Shown here: positions 52,439 through 60,838 of the stretch, piece after piece | Position numbering within the stretch: the first letter of the stretch is position 1 | Layout of the letters: each line of letters begins with the position of its first letter | DNA from: Mycolicibacterium grossiae | Lineage (GTDB): Bacteria; Actinomycetota; Actinomycetes; Mycobacteriales; Mycobacteriaceae | Length of the DNA: 64,000 bases | Direction of reading: 5' to 3' | NCBI RefSeq assembly: GCF_008329645.1 | Contig: NZ_CP043474.1 | Span: 5,146,001-5,210,000, forward strand | Notes under the pieces: generated by a model | Told to the model about the DNA's origin: nothing | What the model saw: only the letters and a program-made list of their open reading frames with translations | Database searches by the model: none | Translations under genes and position numbers: made by a program

Positions 52439-54329
52439 CCACCGCCGCATCGCGCCGCTCGTCGGCGTCGATGCTCCACGCCAGCCGGTCGGCGTACTCG
52501 GACAGCGATGCGACGTCGGCGGCCGCCCAGCCGTGCTCCCCGCGCGGTACGGCCCCGCGCAGCCGGTAGAGCAACTCACACCCCCGCGGCGTCAGGTAGA
52601 ACACCGGCGATCGCCCGTGCTCGACGCGGCCGGTTCCCGACGCGAGGCCGTGGCGCAGCAGCTCCGCCACGTGCCGGCTCGCCGACGGGACGTCCAGACC
52701 CGTCGCATCCGCCAGTTCCGTCAGCGTCGTCGATCCCGCCTCGTCGATGTGTCCGAGCACCGCGCGCGACGCACCGGGTGGCGGCCCGCCGCCGTCTGCC
52801 GCCGCCGAGTGCCTGCCCAACAGCGAGAGCGACGAATCCAGGTGCGGCGCCGGATCGTCCCACGGCTCGGGTTCGGGCACGGCGTCATCGGAATGCAAAG
52901 CGCCGTAGTCCAGGGCGCCGCGACCACTGACCCGTGCCGCCGGGATGAGCAGCGCCAGCACGGCGGCCAGCGCCGCGACCGCGGCCGTCACCAGCAACGC
53001 AGTCCGGAAACCGGCCAGCGTGGGCACCTCCCGGCCGGCGAACGACATCGTCATCCCGGCCAGGATCGCGCCGACCACGGCGCTGGAGATCGAGGTTCCC
53101 AACGAACGCGCCAGCGCATTGATCCCGTTCGCGGCGGCGGTCTCCGAGATCGGCACCGCGGCGTTGATGAGCGCCGGCATCGACGCGTAGGCGAAGCCGA
53201 CGCCGATGGACACCAGGACGTTGAGCACCATGATCTGCCACGGCGCGGCCAGCAGCACCAGCCCGGCGAGGTAGGACGCGGCGATGATCAGCGCACCGAC
53301 CACCAGCGTGAAGCGCGGTCCCCGCACTGCGGCGACCCGCGCGGCCAGTGGCGAGGTCACCATCATGGCGAGGCCGCCGGGAGCCATCCAGAGCCCCGTC
53401 CACAGCAGCGACTGGCCGAGTCCGTAGCCGGTGGCGGTGGGCATCTCGAGGATCTGCGGCGCGACGAGGGAGAGCCCGAACATGCCGAAGGCGACGGCGA
53501 CCGACGCGACGTTGGTGGCGAGCACCGGACGCGTCAACGTCGTGCGCAGGTCGACCGTCGGCGAGGGCACCCGCAGCTGCCACCACACGAAGACGGCGAA
53601 CACGACGAGCGCCGCGCCGAACATGCCCAGCGTCAGGCCGCTCGTCCACCCCCAGCCCTGACCCTTGGAGATGCCGAGCAGCAGCGTCACCAGTCCGGCG
53701 GCGAGCAGGAGCGCGCCGAGCGGGTCGAGCCGGTCCGACGAACGCGACGGCACGTGCGGCACCAGGAAGGTGAACATCAACAGCGCGAGCACACCGAGGG
53801 CGGTCGCGAACCAGAACAGCATGTGCCAGTCGTAGTGCTGCGCGATCACCGCCGACAGCGGCAGGCCGAGGGCGCCACCGACGCCGAGCGAGGCGCTCAT
53901 CGAACCCATGGCGGGACCGACGCGCTCGGCCGGGACGCAGGTGCGCAGCACGCTGATGCCGAGCGGAATGATGGGAATGCCGAAGCCCTGCAGGGCGCGC
54001 CCGACGACCAGCGGCAGCAGCGAGCTGGTGCTGGCCGCCACCAGCGAGCCGACGATGAGCATCACCGAGCAGGTGACGAGGATCGGTTTGGGCCCGTACA
54101 TGTCGCCGAGCCGCCCGAACACCGGTGTGGCCACCGCCGCGGTGAGCAGCGTCGCCGTGACCGCCCACGACGCGTTGGCCGGGCTGGTCGACAGCAGCGA
54201 CGGCAGACCCGGCACCAGCGGGATGATGAGCGTCTGCATCAGCGAGACGCTGACGCCCGACGCCGCGAGCACCGCGACCAGCAGCGACGGGTGGGCCGCG
54301 GACCCGAAGCTCAGCAGACCACGACGCAC
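52413..54329 (-). CDS. MFS transporter (EmrB/QacA type) fused to a C-terminal winged-helix domain
   Basis: This is a 638-residue single ORF. Residues about 1-480 form a 14-helix drug:proton antiporter (GRLGDMYGPKPIL, VGRALQGFGIPIIPLGISVLR). Residues about 525-600 form a winged helix of the MarR/ArsR sort (ASRAVLGHIDEAGSTTLTELADATGLDVPSASRHVAELLRHGLASG, then VFYLTPRGCELL). A transporter with an attached DNA-binding domain is uncommon. The gene lies between the Rv1342c- and rdgB-type genes, which are neighbours in M. tuberculosis, so it has been inserted here. The start is GTG 54329. Confidence 0.88.
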   Translation of the reverse strand: MRRGLLSFGSAAHPSLLVAVLAASGVSVSLMQTLIIPLVPGLPSLLSTSPANASWAVTATLLTAAVATPVFGRLGDMYGPKPILVTCSVMLIVGSLVAASTSSLLPLVVGRALQGFGIPIIPLGISVLRTCVPAERVGPAMGSMSASLGVGGALGLPLSAVIAQHYDWHMLFWFATALGVLALLMFTFLVPHVPSRSSDRLDPLGALLLAAGLVTLLLGISKGQGWGWTSGLTLGMFGAALVVFAVFVWWQLRVPSPTVDLRTTLTRPVLATNVASVAVAFGMFGLSLVAPQILEMPTATGYGLGQSLLWTGLWMAPGGLAMMVTSPLAARVAAVRGPRFTLVVGALIIAASYLAGLVLLAAPWQIMVLNVLVSIGVGFAYASMPALINAAVPISETAAANGINALARSLGTSISSAVVGAILAGMTMSFAGREVPTLAGFRTALLVTAAVAALAAVLALLIPAARVSGRGALDYGALHSDDAVPEPEPWDDPAPHLDSSLSLLGRHSAAADGGGPPPGASRAVLGHIDEAGSTTLTELADATGLDVPSASRHVAELLRHGLASGTGRVEHGRSPVFYLTPRGCELLYRLRGAVPRGEHGWAAADVASLSEYADRLAWSIDADERRDAAVVTPGPGRP

Positions 54330-54379
54330 GCCGCGAACACTACATCGTTAGCCGAACTATGCGAAATGGCGTCGGCCGG

Positions 54380-54979
54380 TCAGAGCAGCGCGCGCAGCGC
54401 CGGGACCAGCAGCGTCAGGGCTCGACCGCGGTGCGACGCCGCGTCCTTCTCCTCCGGGCTCAGCTCGGCCGCGGACCGGTCCGAGCCCTCCGGCACGAAC
54501 ACCGGGTCGTAGCCGAAGCCGCCCGCCCCGCGCGGGGCGTCGGCGATCGTCCCCCGCCACTCGCCGCGCACCACCGTCTCGCCACCGGCGTGCACCAGCG
54601 CGCACGCCGAGACGAACGCCGCGCCCCGACGCTCGGCGGGCACGTCGCGCAACTGTCCGAGCAGCAGTGCGGTGTTGGCGGCATCGTCGCCGTGTCTGCC
54701 CGACCACCGGGCCGACAGCACGCCCGGCATCCCGTTGAGCGCGTCGACCGCCACCCCCGAATCGTCGGCGACCGAGGCGAGGCCCGTCGCGGCGAAGGCG
54801 TCGCGCGCCTTGGCGAGTGCGTTTTCCTCGAACGTCGCGCCGGTCTCGGGGGCCTCGTCGAACGCCGGTACGTCGTCGAGGGACAACAGACGCAGACCGT
54901 CGACGCCCGCGGCGCGGAGCACGCGGTGCAGTTCGGCGAGCTTCTTCGCGTTGCGCGACGCGACCAGGACGTCGGTCAT
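54380..54979 (-). CDS. rdgB: non-canonical purine NTP pyrophosphatase (RdgB/HAM1)
   Basis: This 199-residue protein has the HAM1 motifs VLVASRNAKKLAEL, TFEENALAKARDA, VADDSGVAVDALNG, GFGYDPVFVPEG and the ending ASHRGRAL. It hydrolyses ITP, dITP and XTP to their monophosphates to keep them out of DNA. It is coupled to rph 3 bp upstream. The order rph-rdgB is conserved with M. tuberculosis Rv1340-Rv1341. Confidence 0.96.
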   Translation of the reverse strand: MTDVLVASRNAKKLAELHRVLRAAGVDGLRLLSLDDVPAFDEAPETGATFEENALAKARDAFAATGLASVADDSGVAVDALNGMPGVLSARWSGRHGDDAANTALLLGQLRDVPAERRGAAFVSACALVHAGGETVVRGEWRGTIADAPRGAGGFGYDPVFVPEGSDRSAAELSPEEKDAASHRGRALTLLVPALRALL

Positions 54980-54982
54980 GGC

Positions 54983-55765
54983 TCAGCTGCCGAACGACTT
55001 CTTCTGCGGGCCCATCGGCTCGGGCAGCACGCCGGGGTACGGCAGTGCGAGCGCGGTGTTCTGGATGGTGAACAACTCCTCGCACGCCGCCATCGCGGCG
55101 TCGAGCATCTTGTCCAGCGTCGTACGCGGGAAGGTGGCGCCCTCGCCGGTGCCCTGGATCTCGACGAGCGTGCCGGTGTCGGTGGCCACGACGTTCATGT
55201 CGACCTCGGCGCGGGAGTCCTCCGAGTACGGGAGGTCGACGCGCACCCGGCCGTCGACGACGCCGACCGACACCGCGGCGATCGCGCACGACAGCGGCCG
55301 CGGATCGGAGAGCTTGTTGGCGGCCGACAGGTAGGTGACGGCATCGGACAGCGCGACGTAGGCCCCGGTGATCGCCGCCGTCCGCGTCCCGCCGTCGGCC
55401 TGCAGCACGTCACAGTCCAAGGCCACGGTGTTCTCCCCGAGCGCCCCCAGGTCGATGCACGCGCGCAGCGAACGGCCGATGAGCCGGCTGATCTCCTGCG
55501 TGCGGCCGCCCACGCGACCCTTCACCGACTCGCGGTCCGAGCGGTCGTGCGTCGCGGCCGGCAGCATCGCGTACTCGGCGGTCAGCCAGCCCTTGCCGGA
55601 ACCCTTGCGCCAGCGCGGCACGCCCTCGGTGACGCTGGCGGTGCACATGACCCGGGTCTGGCCGAACTCGACCAGCACCGACCCCGCCGGATGCGTGGTG
55701 AAGCCCCGGGTGATGGTCACCGGGCGCAGCTCGTGGTCGAGGCGGCCGTCTTCTCGTCTGGACAC
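54983..55765 (-). CDS. rph: ribonuclease PH
   Basis: This 260-residue phosphorolytic exoribonuclease has RPVTITRGFTTHPAGSVLVEFGQTRVMC, the RNase PH-specific GRTQEISRLIGRSLRA, and CDVLQADGGTRTAAITGAYVAL. It trims tRNA 3' ends using phosphate. The start codon at 55765 and length match the family. It lies 35 bp after the Rv1339-type gene, so expression may depend on transcription from upstream of that gene, where an IS element has inserted. Confidence 0.96.
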   Translation of the reverse strand: MSRREDGRLDHELRPVTITRGFTTHPAGSVLVEFGQTRVMCTASVTEGVPRWRKGSGKGWLTAEYAMLPAATHDRSDRESVKGRVGGRTQEISRLIGRSLRACIDLGALGENTVALDCDVLQADGGTRTAAITGAYVALSDAVTYLSAANKLSDPRPLSCAIAAVSVGVVDGRVRVDLPYSEDSRAEVDMNVVATDTGTLVEIQGTGEGATFPRTTLDKMLDAAMAACEELFTIQNTALALPYPGVLPEPMGPQKKSFGS

Positions 55766-55800
55766 GCGCCAACCCTAGCGGTCGGATCCGACGGCGAACC

Positions 55801-56568
55801 TCAGGGATGCGTGACGTCGAAGGACTCGTCGCACACCACGGCGTGCACGGGACCGTCGAACTCCGCCTTGGCCTCGCCGATGACGTCCTCGCGCGACGTC
55901 CACGGCGGAATGTGGGTCAGCAGCAGCTCCCGCACGCCGGCCGCCGCGGCGGCGCGGCCGGCCTCGGCACCGGACAGGTGCAGCTTCGGGGGCCGGTCCG
56001 GGCTGTCGGTCCAGGACGCCTCGCACAGGAACACGTCGGCGCCGCGCGCCAGTTCGACGAGCGCGTCGCAGTAGCCGGTGTCGCCGCTGTAGACGAACGT
56101 CGCGCCGGACGGATCGGTGAAGCGCATGCCGTACGACTCGGTCGGGTGGCACACCAGCCGAGGCAGCACGTCGAGGGCACCGATGCGCACCGACTCGCCG
56201 TCCACCCACTGGTGCACGTCGAAGATGTCGGTGAAGTCGTCGATCTCGCGTCCCTCGGGCGAGGACGCCGCACCGAGCCGCGCCCAGGTGGCTTCGGGGC
56301 CGTACATCAACGCGCGGCCCTTCGGCGGGGACGGGTGGTACCGCCGCCACACGAACAGGCCGGGAAGGTCGAGGCAGTGATCGGCGTGCAGGTGCGACAA
56401 CAGGACGCTCACGGTCCCGGGGTCGGCGTGCCGCTGCAGCGCCCCGAGGACGCCGCCGCCGAAGTCGATGACGAGCGGTGGGGTGTCCGGTGCGGTCAGC
56501 AGATAACCGGAGGCAGGCGAATCAGGCCCGGTGACACTGCCGGAGCACCCCAGCACGGTGATTCGCAC
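55801..56568 (-). CDS. metallo-beta-lactamase fold cyclic-nucleotide phosphodiesterase (Rv1339 family)
   Basis: This 255-residue MBL-fold protein has LLSHLHADHCLDLPG (HxHxDH metal motif), HPTESYGMRF, YSGDTGYCDALVELARG, CEASWT, and LLLTHIPPWTSREDV. The M. tuberculosis homologue Rv1339 is reported as an atypical class II cAMP phosphodiesterase. GTG 56568 (VRITVLGCSGSV) matches the homologue. The IS1380-family element ends 9 bp upstream, so the native ribosome site has been replaced by IS end sequence. An in-frame extension into the IS (to 56670) is an artefact. Confidence 0.92.
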   Translation of the reverse strand: MRITVLGCSGSVTGPDSPASGYLLTAPDTPPLVIDFGGGVLGALQRHADPGTVSVLLSHLHADHCLDLPGLFVWRRYHPSPPKGRALMYGPEATWARLGAASSPEGREIDDFTDIFDVHQWVDGESVRIGALDVLPRLVCHPTESYGMRFTDPSGATFVYSGDTGYCDALVELARGADVFLCEASWTDSPDRPPKLHLSGAEAGRAAAAAGVRELLLTHIPPWTSREDVIGEAKAEFDGPVHAVVCDESFDVTHP

Positions 56569-56577
56569 GCCCACTAG

Positions 56578-58267
56578 CCCAGATTTTTCGCGGATTCTCG
56601 CTTGTGGTGGTGTGTAGATAAGCGAAAGTGCCTGTCCTGCAAGGGATAATTGGACTTCTCTAAGGTTCAAGTATTCCTACGGGAAGGCACTTCGCAGGTG
56701 AAGAATATCGCGGCCGCATCGCGGGTGAAAGTGTCGGCTGACGGCCGTGGTGTCGTGTCGCATGCCGGGATGGGCTTGCTACGTGAACTTGCCGATCTGA
56801 CCGGGTTATCGGCGCAGGTCACCGCCGCGTTGGCCGACACCTACCGCGGCCCGTGGGTGTACGCGCCCGGGGAGGTTTTCGCTGATCTGGCGGCCGCGAT
56901 TGCTGACGGCGCCGATTGCATCGACGGTGTCGGGCAGTTGTGCGGCGACCGTGAGCACGTGTTCGGCGCGAAAGCCTCGACGACCACGATGTGGCGGTTG
57001 ATCGATGAGCGGATCGACGCCGCGCACCTACCCGCGGTGCGGGCGGCTCGCGCCCATGCCAGAACGGCGGCGTGGGCTGCAGGCGCTGCCCCCGCGGTCA
57101 GACGATGGCTGCATATCGACATCGATGCCACCCTGGTGATCGACCACTCCGACAACAAGACCGGCGCCACACCGACCTGGAAGAAAACGTTCGGGCACCA
57201 TCCGCTGCTGGCGTTCCTGGACCGACCGGAGATCGCCGGCGGGGAAGCCCTGGCCGGGATGCTGCGCACCGGCAACGCCGGCTCCAACACCGCCAGTGAC
57301 CACGTCATCGTCTTGGAGCAGGCACTGGCATCCCTGCCCGCCCGGTGGCGGCCCGACCCCACTCGTGGCGATGATCCAGACCGACCACAGGTGTTGGTGC
57401 GCTGCGACACCGCCGGGGCCACCCACCGGTTCGCCGATGCCTGCCGCGAGCAGGGGGTGGGGTTCTCCTTCGGCTACCCCGTCGATGCCCGGGTGCAGGA
57501 CGCCGTGGACACCCTCAACATCGGCCAGTGCTGGTATCCGGCGATCGACACCGACGGCGGCATCCGCGACGGCGCCTGGGTCGCCGAAGCCACCGACCTG
57601 GTCAACCTCTCGACATGGCCGCCCGGCACCCGGCTGATCCTGCGCAAAGAGAGACCGCATCCCGGCGCGCAGCTGCGGTTCACCGACGCCGACGGCATGC
57701 GGGTCACCGCGTTCATCACCGACACACCACCCGGTGTCATACCCGGCCAAGTCGCCGGTCTGGAACTGCGCCACCGCCAGCACGCCCGCGTCGAGGACCG
57801 CATCCGTGAACTCAAAGCCACCGGCCTACGCAACCTGCCATGCCACAGCTTCTGGGCCAACGCCGCATGGCTGGAAATCGTGCTCGCCGCCGCCGACCTG
57901 GTCACCTGGACCCGCCTCATCGGTTTCGGTGACCAACCCCCGCTGGCCCGCGCCGAGATCACCACCTTCCGCTACCGAGTCCTGCACGTCGCGGCCCGCA
58001 TCACCCGCGGCGCCCGCCAACAACGGCTGCGCATCGACGCCACCTGGCGGTGGGCCGCCCAGATCGCGACCGCCTGGCAGGCCATCCGCACCGCCTTCGG
58101 ATAGCACCAGGCCCACCCGACCCACCAATCAGAAAGACCAGGCCCCAGGAAAGCCCGTCCCACCCGGCGACACGGGATACCCCTCCACATCGCTACGCAG
58201 AAAGCCCCATCCAGCAACACAATTCAGCGGCAGAACGGCCCGGCATCAATTCGATGCAAAATCGAGG
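56578..58267 (+). mobile_element. IS1380-family insertion sequence, 1690 bp
   Basis: The ends are imperfect inverted repeats beginning CCCAGATTTTTCGC (left, 56578) and CCTCGATTTTGCAT (right, reverse complement from 58267), similar to known IS1380-family ends such as ISEcp1 (CCTAGATTC). Both are flanked by CTAG (56574-56577 and 58268-58271), the probable 4-bp target duplication. One intact transposase gene is inside. It sits 9 bp upstream of the Rv1339-type start. A TTGCAG/TATCTA pair with 16-bp spacing near 56642-56615 points outward as a possible promoter. Confidence 0.88.
56698..58104 (+). CDS. IS1380-family transposase
   Basis: This 468-residue DDE transposase has SADGRGVVSHAGMGLLRELADLTGLSAQ at the N-terminus, FADLAAAIADGADCIDG, the first Asp in HIDIDATLVIDHSDNKTGATPTW, the second in VLVRCDTAGATHRF, and the Glu in RVEDRIRELKATGLRNLPCHSFWANAAWLE. 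It appears intact. GTG 56698 (VKNIAAASRVKVSADG) fits family N-termini better than the upstream TTG 56650, which is also in frame. Confidence 0.92.
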   Translation: MKNIAAASRVKVSADGRGVVSHAGMGLLRELADLTGLSAQVTAALADTYRGPWVYAPGEVFADLAAAIADGADCIDGVGQLCGDREHVFGAKASTTTMWRLIDERIDAAHLPAVRAARAHARTAAWAAGAAPAVRRWLHIDIDATLVIDHSDNKTGATPTWKKTFGHHPLLAFLDRPEIAGGEALAGMLRTGNAGSNTASDHVIVLEQALASLPARWRPDPTRGDDPDRPQVLVRCDTAGATHRFADACREQGVGFSFGYPVDARVQDAVDTLNIGQCWYPAIDTDGGIRDGAWVAEATDLVNLSTWPPGTRLILRKERPHPGAQLRFTDADGMRVTAFITDTPPGVIPGQVAGLELRHRQHARVEDRIRELKATGLRNLPCHSFWANAAWLEIVLAAADLVTWTRLIGFGDQPPLARAEITTFRYRVLHVAARITRGARQQRLRIDATWRWAAQIATAWQAIRTAFG

Positions 58268-58271
58268 CTAG

Positions 58272-58413
58272 CTTGCCATGCCCCGAGGTGCCGCGACGAA
58301 AACATCACGTCTTTGGGCGACGAGTTTCATCGCCCGGCGTGCGTGTGACGGTTCACCTGCCGCGACGCGGCGCGCGAGGCCGGCCGACGAGGCGGTCACG
58401 TGTGGCCCGCGCC
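58272..58413. other. 142-bp intergenic stretch where murI would be expected
   Basis: In M. tuberculosis, murI (Rv1338) lies between the rhomboid (Rv1337) and Rv1339 genes. Here only 142 bp remain between the rhomboid stop and the IS target site. Neither strand shows glutamate racemase motifs (for example GVFDSGVGG). The minus-strand frame encodes a short Arg/Ala-rich stretch without recognisable similarity. The murI gene has been lost from this place or lies elsewhere. Confidence 0.75.
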
Positions 58414-59079
58414 TCACGTCAGCAAATCGGGCCGCGGCGCCGCGACCGCGGTGCGGCGCTCTCGCGCGCGCCGTTCCGGCCCGCTCAGCAGGTAGGCGGC
58501 GAGCACACCGGCGACCGCACCGCACAGGTGCCCCTGCCAGGACACGCCGAAGGTGCCGGGCAGCACGCCGAGCAGCACGCTGCCGTACACGACGAGCACG
58601 ATGACGCCGACGACGATCTCCCACACCTTGCGGGTGAAGAAGCCGAACACGATGAGGAACGTCAGCCAGCCGAAGATCAGCCCGGACGCCCCGATGTGGT
58701 TGGTCTCCACCCCGGGCGGCGCCCCGGCGTTGCCGATGAGCCAGGTGCCGAACCCGCCGACGATCCAGATGACGGCGGTCGCGACGATGAACCGGGCCAT
58801 GCCCGCCAGGGTCATCAGGAAGCCGAGGACGAGTGCGGGCCCGGTGTTGGCCATCAGGTGCTGCCAGTTGGAGTGCAGCAGCGGGGAGAACAGGATCCCC
58901 CACAGGCCGTCGGACTCGAGAGGGCGAATGCCGTTGTCGTCCAATCGGTGTCCGGTCAGGCCGTCCCACACCTCGATGACGTAGAGCAGCGCGACGAAGC
59001 TGACGATCGTGACGCCGCCGACCATCCACGCGGGCCGCCGGCGGGGGCCCGAGGTGGTCGGCTGCCCCGGCGTCGTCAT
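58414..59079 (-). CDS. rhomboid family intramembrane serine protease
   Basis: This 221-residue protein has six hydrophobic helices. It has the HxxxN-type segment LHSNWQHLMANT, the catalytic Ser in NHIGASGLIFGW (GxSG) and the catalytic His in WQGHLCGAVAG. It cleaves membrane proteins within the bilayer. It corresponds to M. tuberculosis Rv1337, and follows cysM with 31 bp between them. Confidence 0.92.
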   Translation of the reverse strand: MTTPGQPTTSGPRRRPAWMVGGVTIVSFVALLYVIEVWDGLTGHRLDDNGIRPLESDGLWGILFSPLLHSNWQHLMANTGPALVLGFLMTLAGMARFIVATAVIWIVGGFGTWLIGNAGAPPGVETNHIGASGLIFGWLTFLIVFGFFTRKVWEIVVGVIVLVVYGSVLLGVLPGTFGVSWQGHLCGAVAGVLAAYLLSGPERRARERRTAVAAPRPDLLT

Positions 59080-59110
59080 CGCCGGGCCGCCACGGCGCGG
59101 CGTCGGTCCG

Positions 59111-60094
59111 TCATGCCCACAGCTGTCCCTCCAACGCGTCCTCGGCGTCGTCCAGGCTACCGGCGTAGGCGCCGGTCGACAGGTACTTCCACCCGGCGTC
59201 GCACACCGTGAACACGATGTCGGCGCGCTCGCCGGCCTTCATCGCCTTGGCGGCCATCCCGAGCGCCGCGTGCAGGATCGCGCCGGTCGAGATGCCCGCG
59301 AAGATGCCCTCGACCTCGACGATCTCGCGGGTCCGCCGGATCGCGTCGAACGACCCCACCGAGTAGCGCGTCGTCAGCACCTCCGGGTCGTACAGCTCGG
59401 GGACGAAACCCTCGTCGAGGTTGCGCAGCGCGTAGACACCCTCGCCGTAGCGGGGCTCCGCCGCGACGATCGCGACGCCCGGCACGTGCTCGCGCAGGTA
59501 GCGGCCGGTCCCCATGAGCGTTCCCGTGGTGCCGAGGCCCGCGACGAAGTGCGTGATCTCCGGCAGGTCGGCCACGATCTCCGGCCCGGTGGTCTCGTAG
59601 TGCGCAGCGGCGTTCGCCGGGTTGCCGTACTGGTAGAGCATCACCCAGTCGGGATGCTCCTCGGCGAGCTGCTTGGCCGTCGCCACGGCGGTGTTCGACC
59701 CGCCCTCGGCGGGCGAGTAGATGATCTTCGCGCCGTACAGCTCGAGCAGCTGACGCCGCTCGATCGACGTGTTCTCCGGCATCACGCAGATCAGGCGGTA
59801 GCCCTTCAACAGGGCAGCCATCGCCAGCGAGATACCGGTGTTGCCACTCGTCGGTTCCAGCAGCGTCGCGCCGGGGGCGATCCGCCCGTCGCGCTCGGCC
59901 TGCTCGATCATCCGCAGCGCGGGACGGTCCTTGATGGACCCGGTGGGGTTGCGGTCCTCGAGCTTGGCCCACAGCCGGACGTGGGGGCCGCCGCCGTCGG
60001 CCGGGTCGGTGTCCTCCCAGCGCGGCGACAGGCGTTGCAACCCGACGAGCGGGGTGTCACCGAGGGCGTGCAGCAGCGAGTCGTAGCGGGCCAT
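59111..60094 (-). CDS. cysM: CysO-thiocarboxylate-dependent cysteine synthase
   Basis: This 327-residue PLP enzyme has the Lys in NPTGSIKDRPA, the phosphate/substrate loop EPTSGNTGISLAMAA and the glycine loop GLGTTGTLMGTGRYL. In mycobacteria CysM uses O-phosphoserine and the thiocarboxylated carrier CysO to make a CysO-cysteine adduct. Gene order mec-cysO-cysM is conserved and complete here. CysM is 9 bp after cysO. Confidence 0.96.
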   Translation of the reverse strand: MARYDSLLHALGDTPLVGLQRLSPRWEDTDPADGGGPHVRLWAKLEDRNPTGSIKDRPALRMIEQAERDGRIAPGATLLEPTSGNTGISLAMAALLKGYRLICVMPENTSIERRQLLELYGAKIIYSPAEGGSNTAVATAKQLAEEHPDWVMLYQYGNPANAAAHYETTGPEIVADLPEITHFVAGLGTTGTLMGTGRYLREHVPGVAIVAAEPRYGEGVYALRNLDEGFVPELYDPEVLTTRYSVGSFDAIRRTREIVEVEGIFAGISTGAILHAALGMAAKAMKAGERADIVFTVCDAGWKYLSTGAYAGSLDDAEDALEGQLWA

Positions 60095-60103
60095 GCGGGA
60101 GGA

Positions 60104-60376
60104 CTACCCGCCCGCGACGGCCGGCAGGATGGTCACCGAGTCGCCGTCGGAGACCGCGGTGTCCAGCCCGCCGGAGAAGCGCACGTCCTCGTCGTTGACG
60201 TAGACGTTCACGAAGCGGTGCAGTTTCTCGCCGTCGACGATGCGCTCGGTGATGCCGGAGTAGTTGGCTTCGAGGTCGTCGATGACGGCCTTGAGCGTGT
60301 CACCGGAGGCGCTGACGCGCTTCTGTCCGCCGGTGTGGTTGCGCAGGATGGTCGGGATCGACACGGTCACGGACAT
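60104..60376 (-). CDS. cysO: sulfur carrier protein CysO
   Basis: This is a 90-residue ubiquitin/MoaD-fold protein ending in the diglycine tail AGG needed for adenylation and thiocarboxylate formation. It has LRNHTGGQKRVSASGDTLKAVI and FVNVYVNDEDVRF. It carries sulfur for cysteine synthesis by CysM. It lies between mec and cysM in the conserved operon. Confidence 0.96.
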   Translation of the reverse strand: MSVTVSIPTILRNHTGGQKRVSASGDTLKAVIDDLEANYSGITERIVDGEKLHRFVNVYVNDEDVRFSGGLDTAVSDGDSVTILPAVAGG

Positions 60377-60392
60377 ACGAGGGGGCCTTTCT

Positions 60393-60809
60393 TCACGGGT
60401 ACTGCTCGACGATCTCGACGGGTTCCTCGGTGACGATCCCGTCCACGATGCGGTAGCTGCGCAGCTCGTGGTCCTCGGGATCGCGGGTCGAGATCAGGAC
60501 GTAGTGAGCATCGGGTTCGGCGGCGATCGAGACGTCGGTGCGGCTCGGGTACGCCTCGGTGGCGGTGTGGGAGTGATAGACGACGACCGGCACCTCGTCG
60601 GCCGCCTCCATCTCCCGGTACACCCGCAACTGCTCCATGGAGTCGAACTGGTAGAAGGTCGGCGACCGCTCGGCGTTGAGCATCTGAACGAACCGCTCGG
60701 GACGGTCGGTGCCCTCGGGGCCGGCGATGAGACCGCACGCCTCGTCGGGGTGATCGGCGCGAGCGTGCGCCACCATGGCATCGACGAGATCACGACGGAT
60801 CCTCAGCAC
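60393..60809 (-). CDS. mec: CysO-cysteine peptidase Mec (JAMM metalloprotease)
   Basis: This 138-residue JAB/MPN+ enzyme has VVVYHSHTATEAYPSRTD, giving the HxH-x7-S-x2-D zinc motif, and the upstream Glu in DEACGLIAG. It releases cysteine from the CysO-cysteine adduct. GTG 60809 with AGGAAGG upstream is preferred; the ATG at 60827 would place the ribosome site inside the gene. Confidence 0.95.
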   Translation of the reverse strand: MLRIRRDLVDAMVAHARADHPDEACGLIAGPEGTDRPERFVQMLNAERSPTFYQFDSMEQLRVYREMEAADEVPVVVYHSHTATEAYPSRTDVSIAAEPDAHYVLISTRDPEDHELRSYRIVDGIVTEEPVEIVEQYP

Positions 60810-60838
60810 CGTCCTACCTTCCTGCATTTAGCCTGCAC

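Noticed and set aside
56568..56670. N-terminal extension of the Rv1339-type protein into the IS element
   Set aside because: The extension is encoded by IS end sequence and homologues begin at VRITVLGCSGS.
58272..58413. Remnant of murI
   Set aside because: Neither strand shows any glutamate racemase motif, and the minus-strand frame next to the IS does not resemble the MurI C-terminus.
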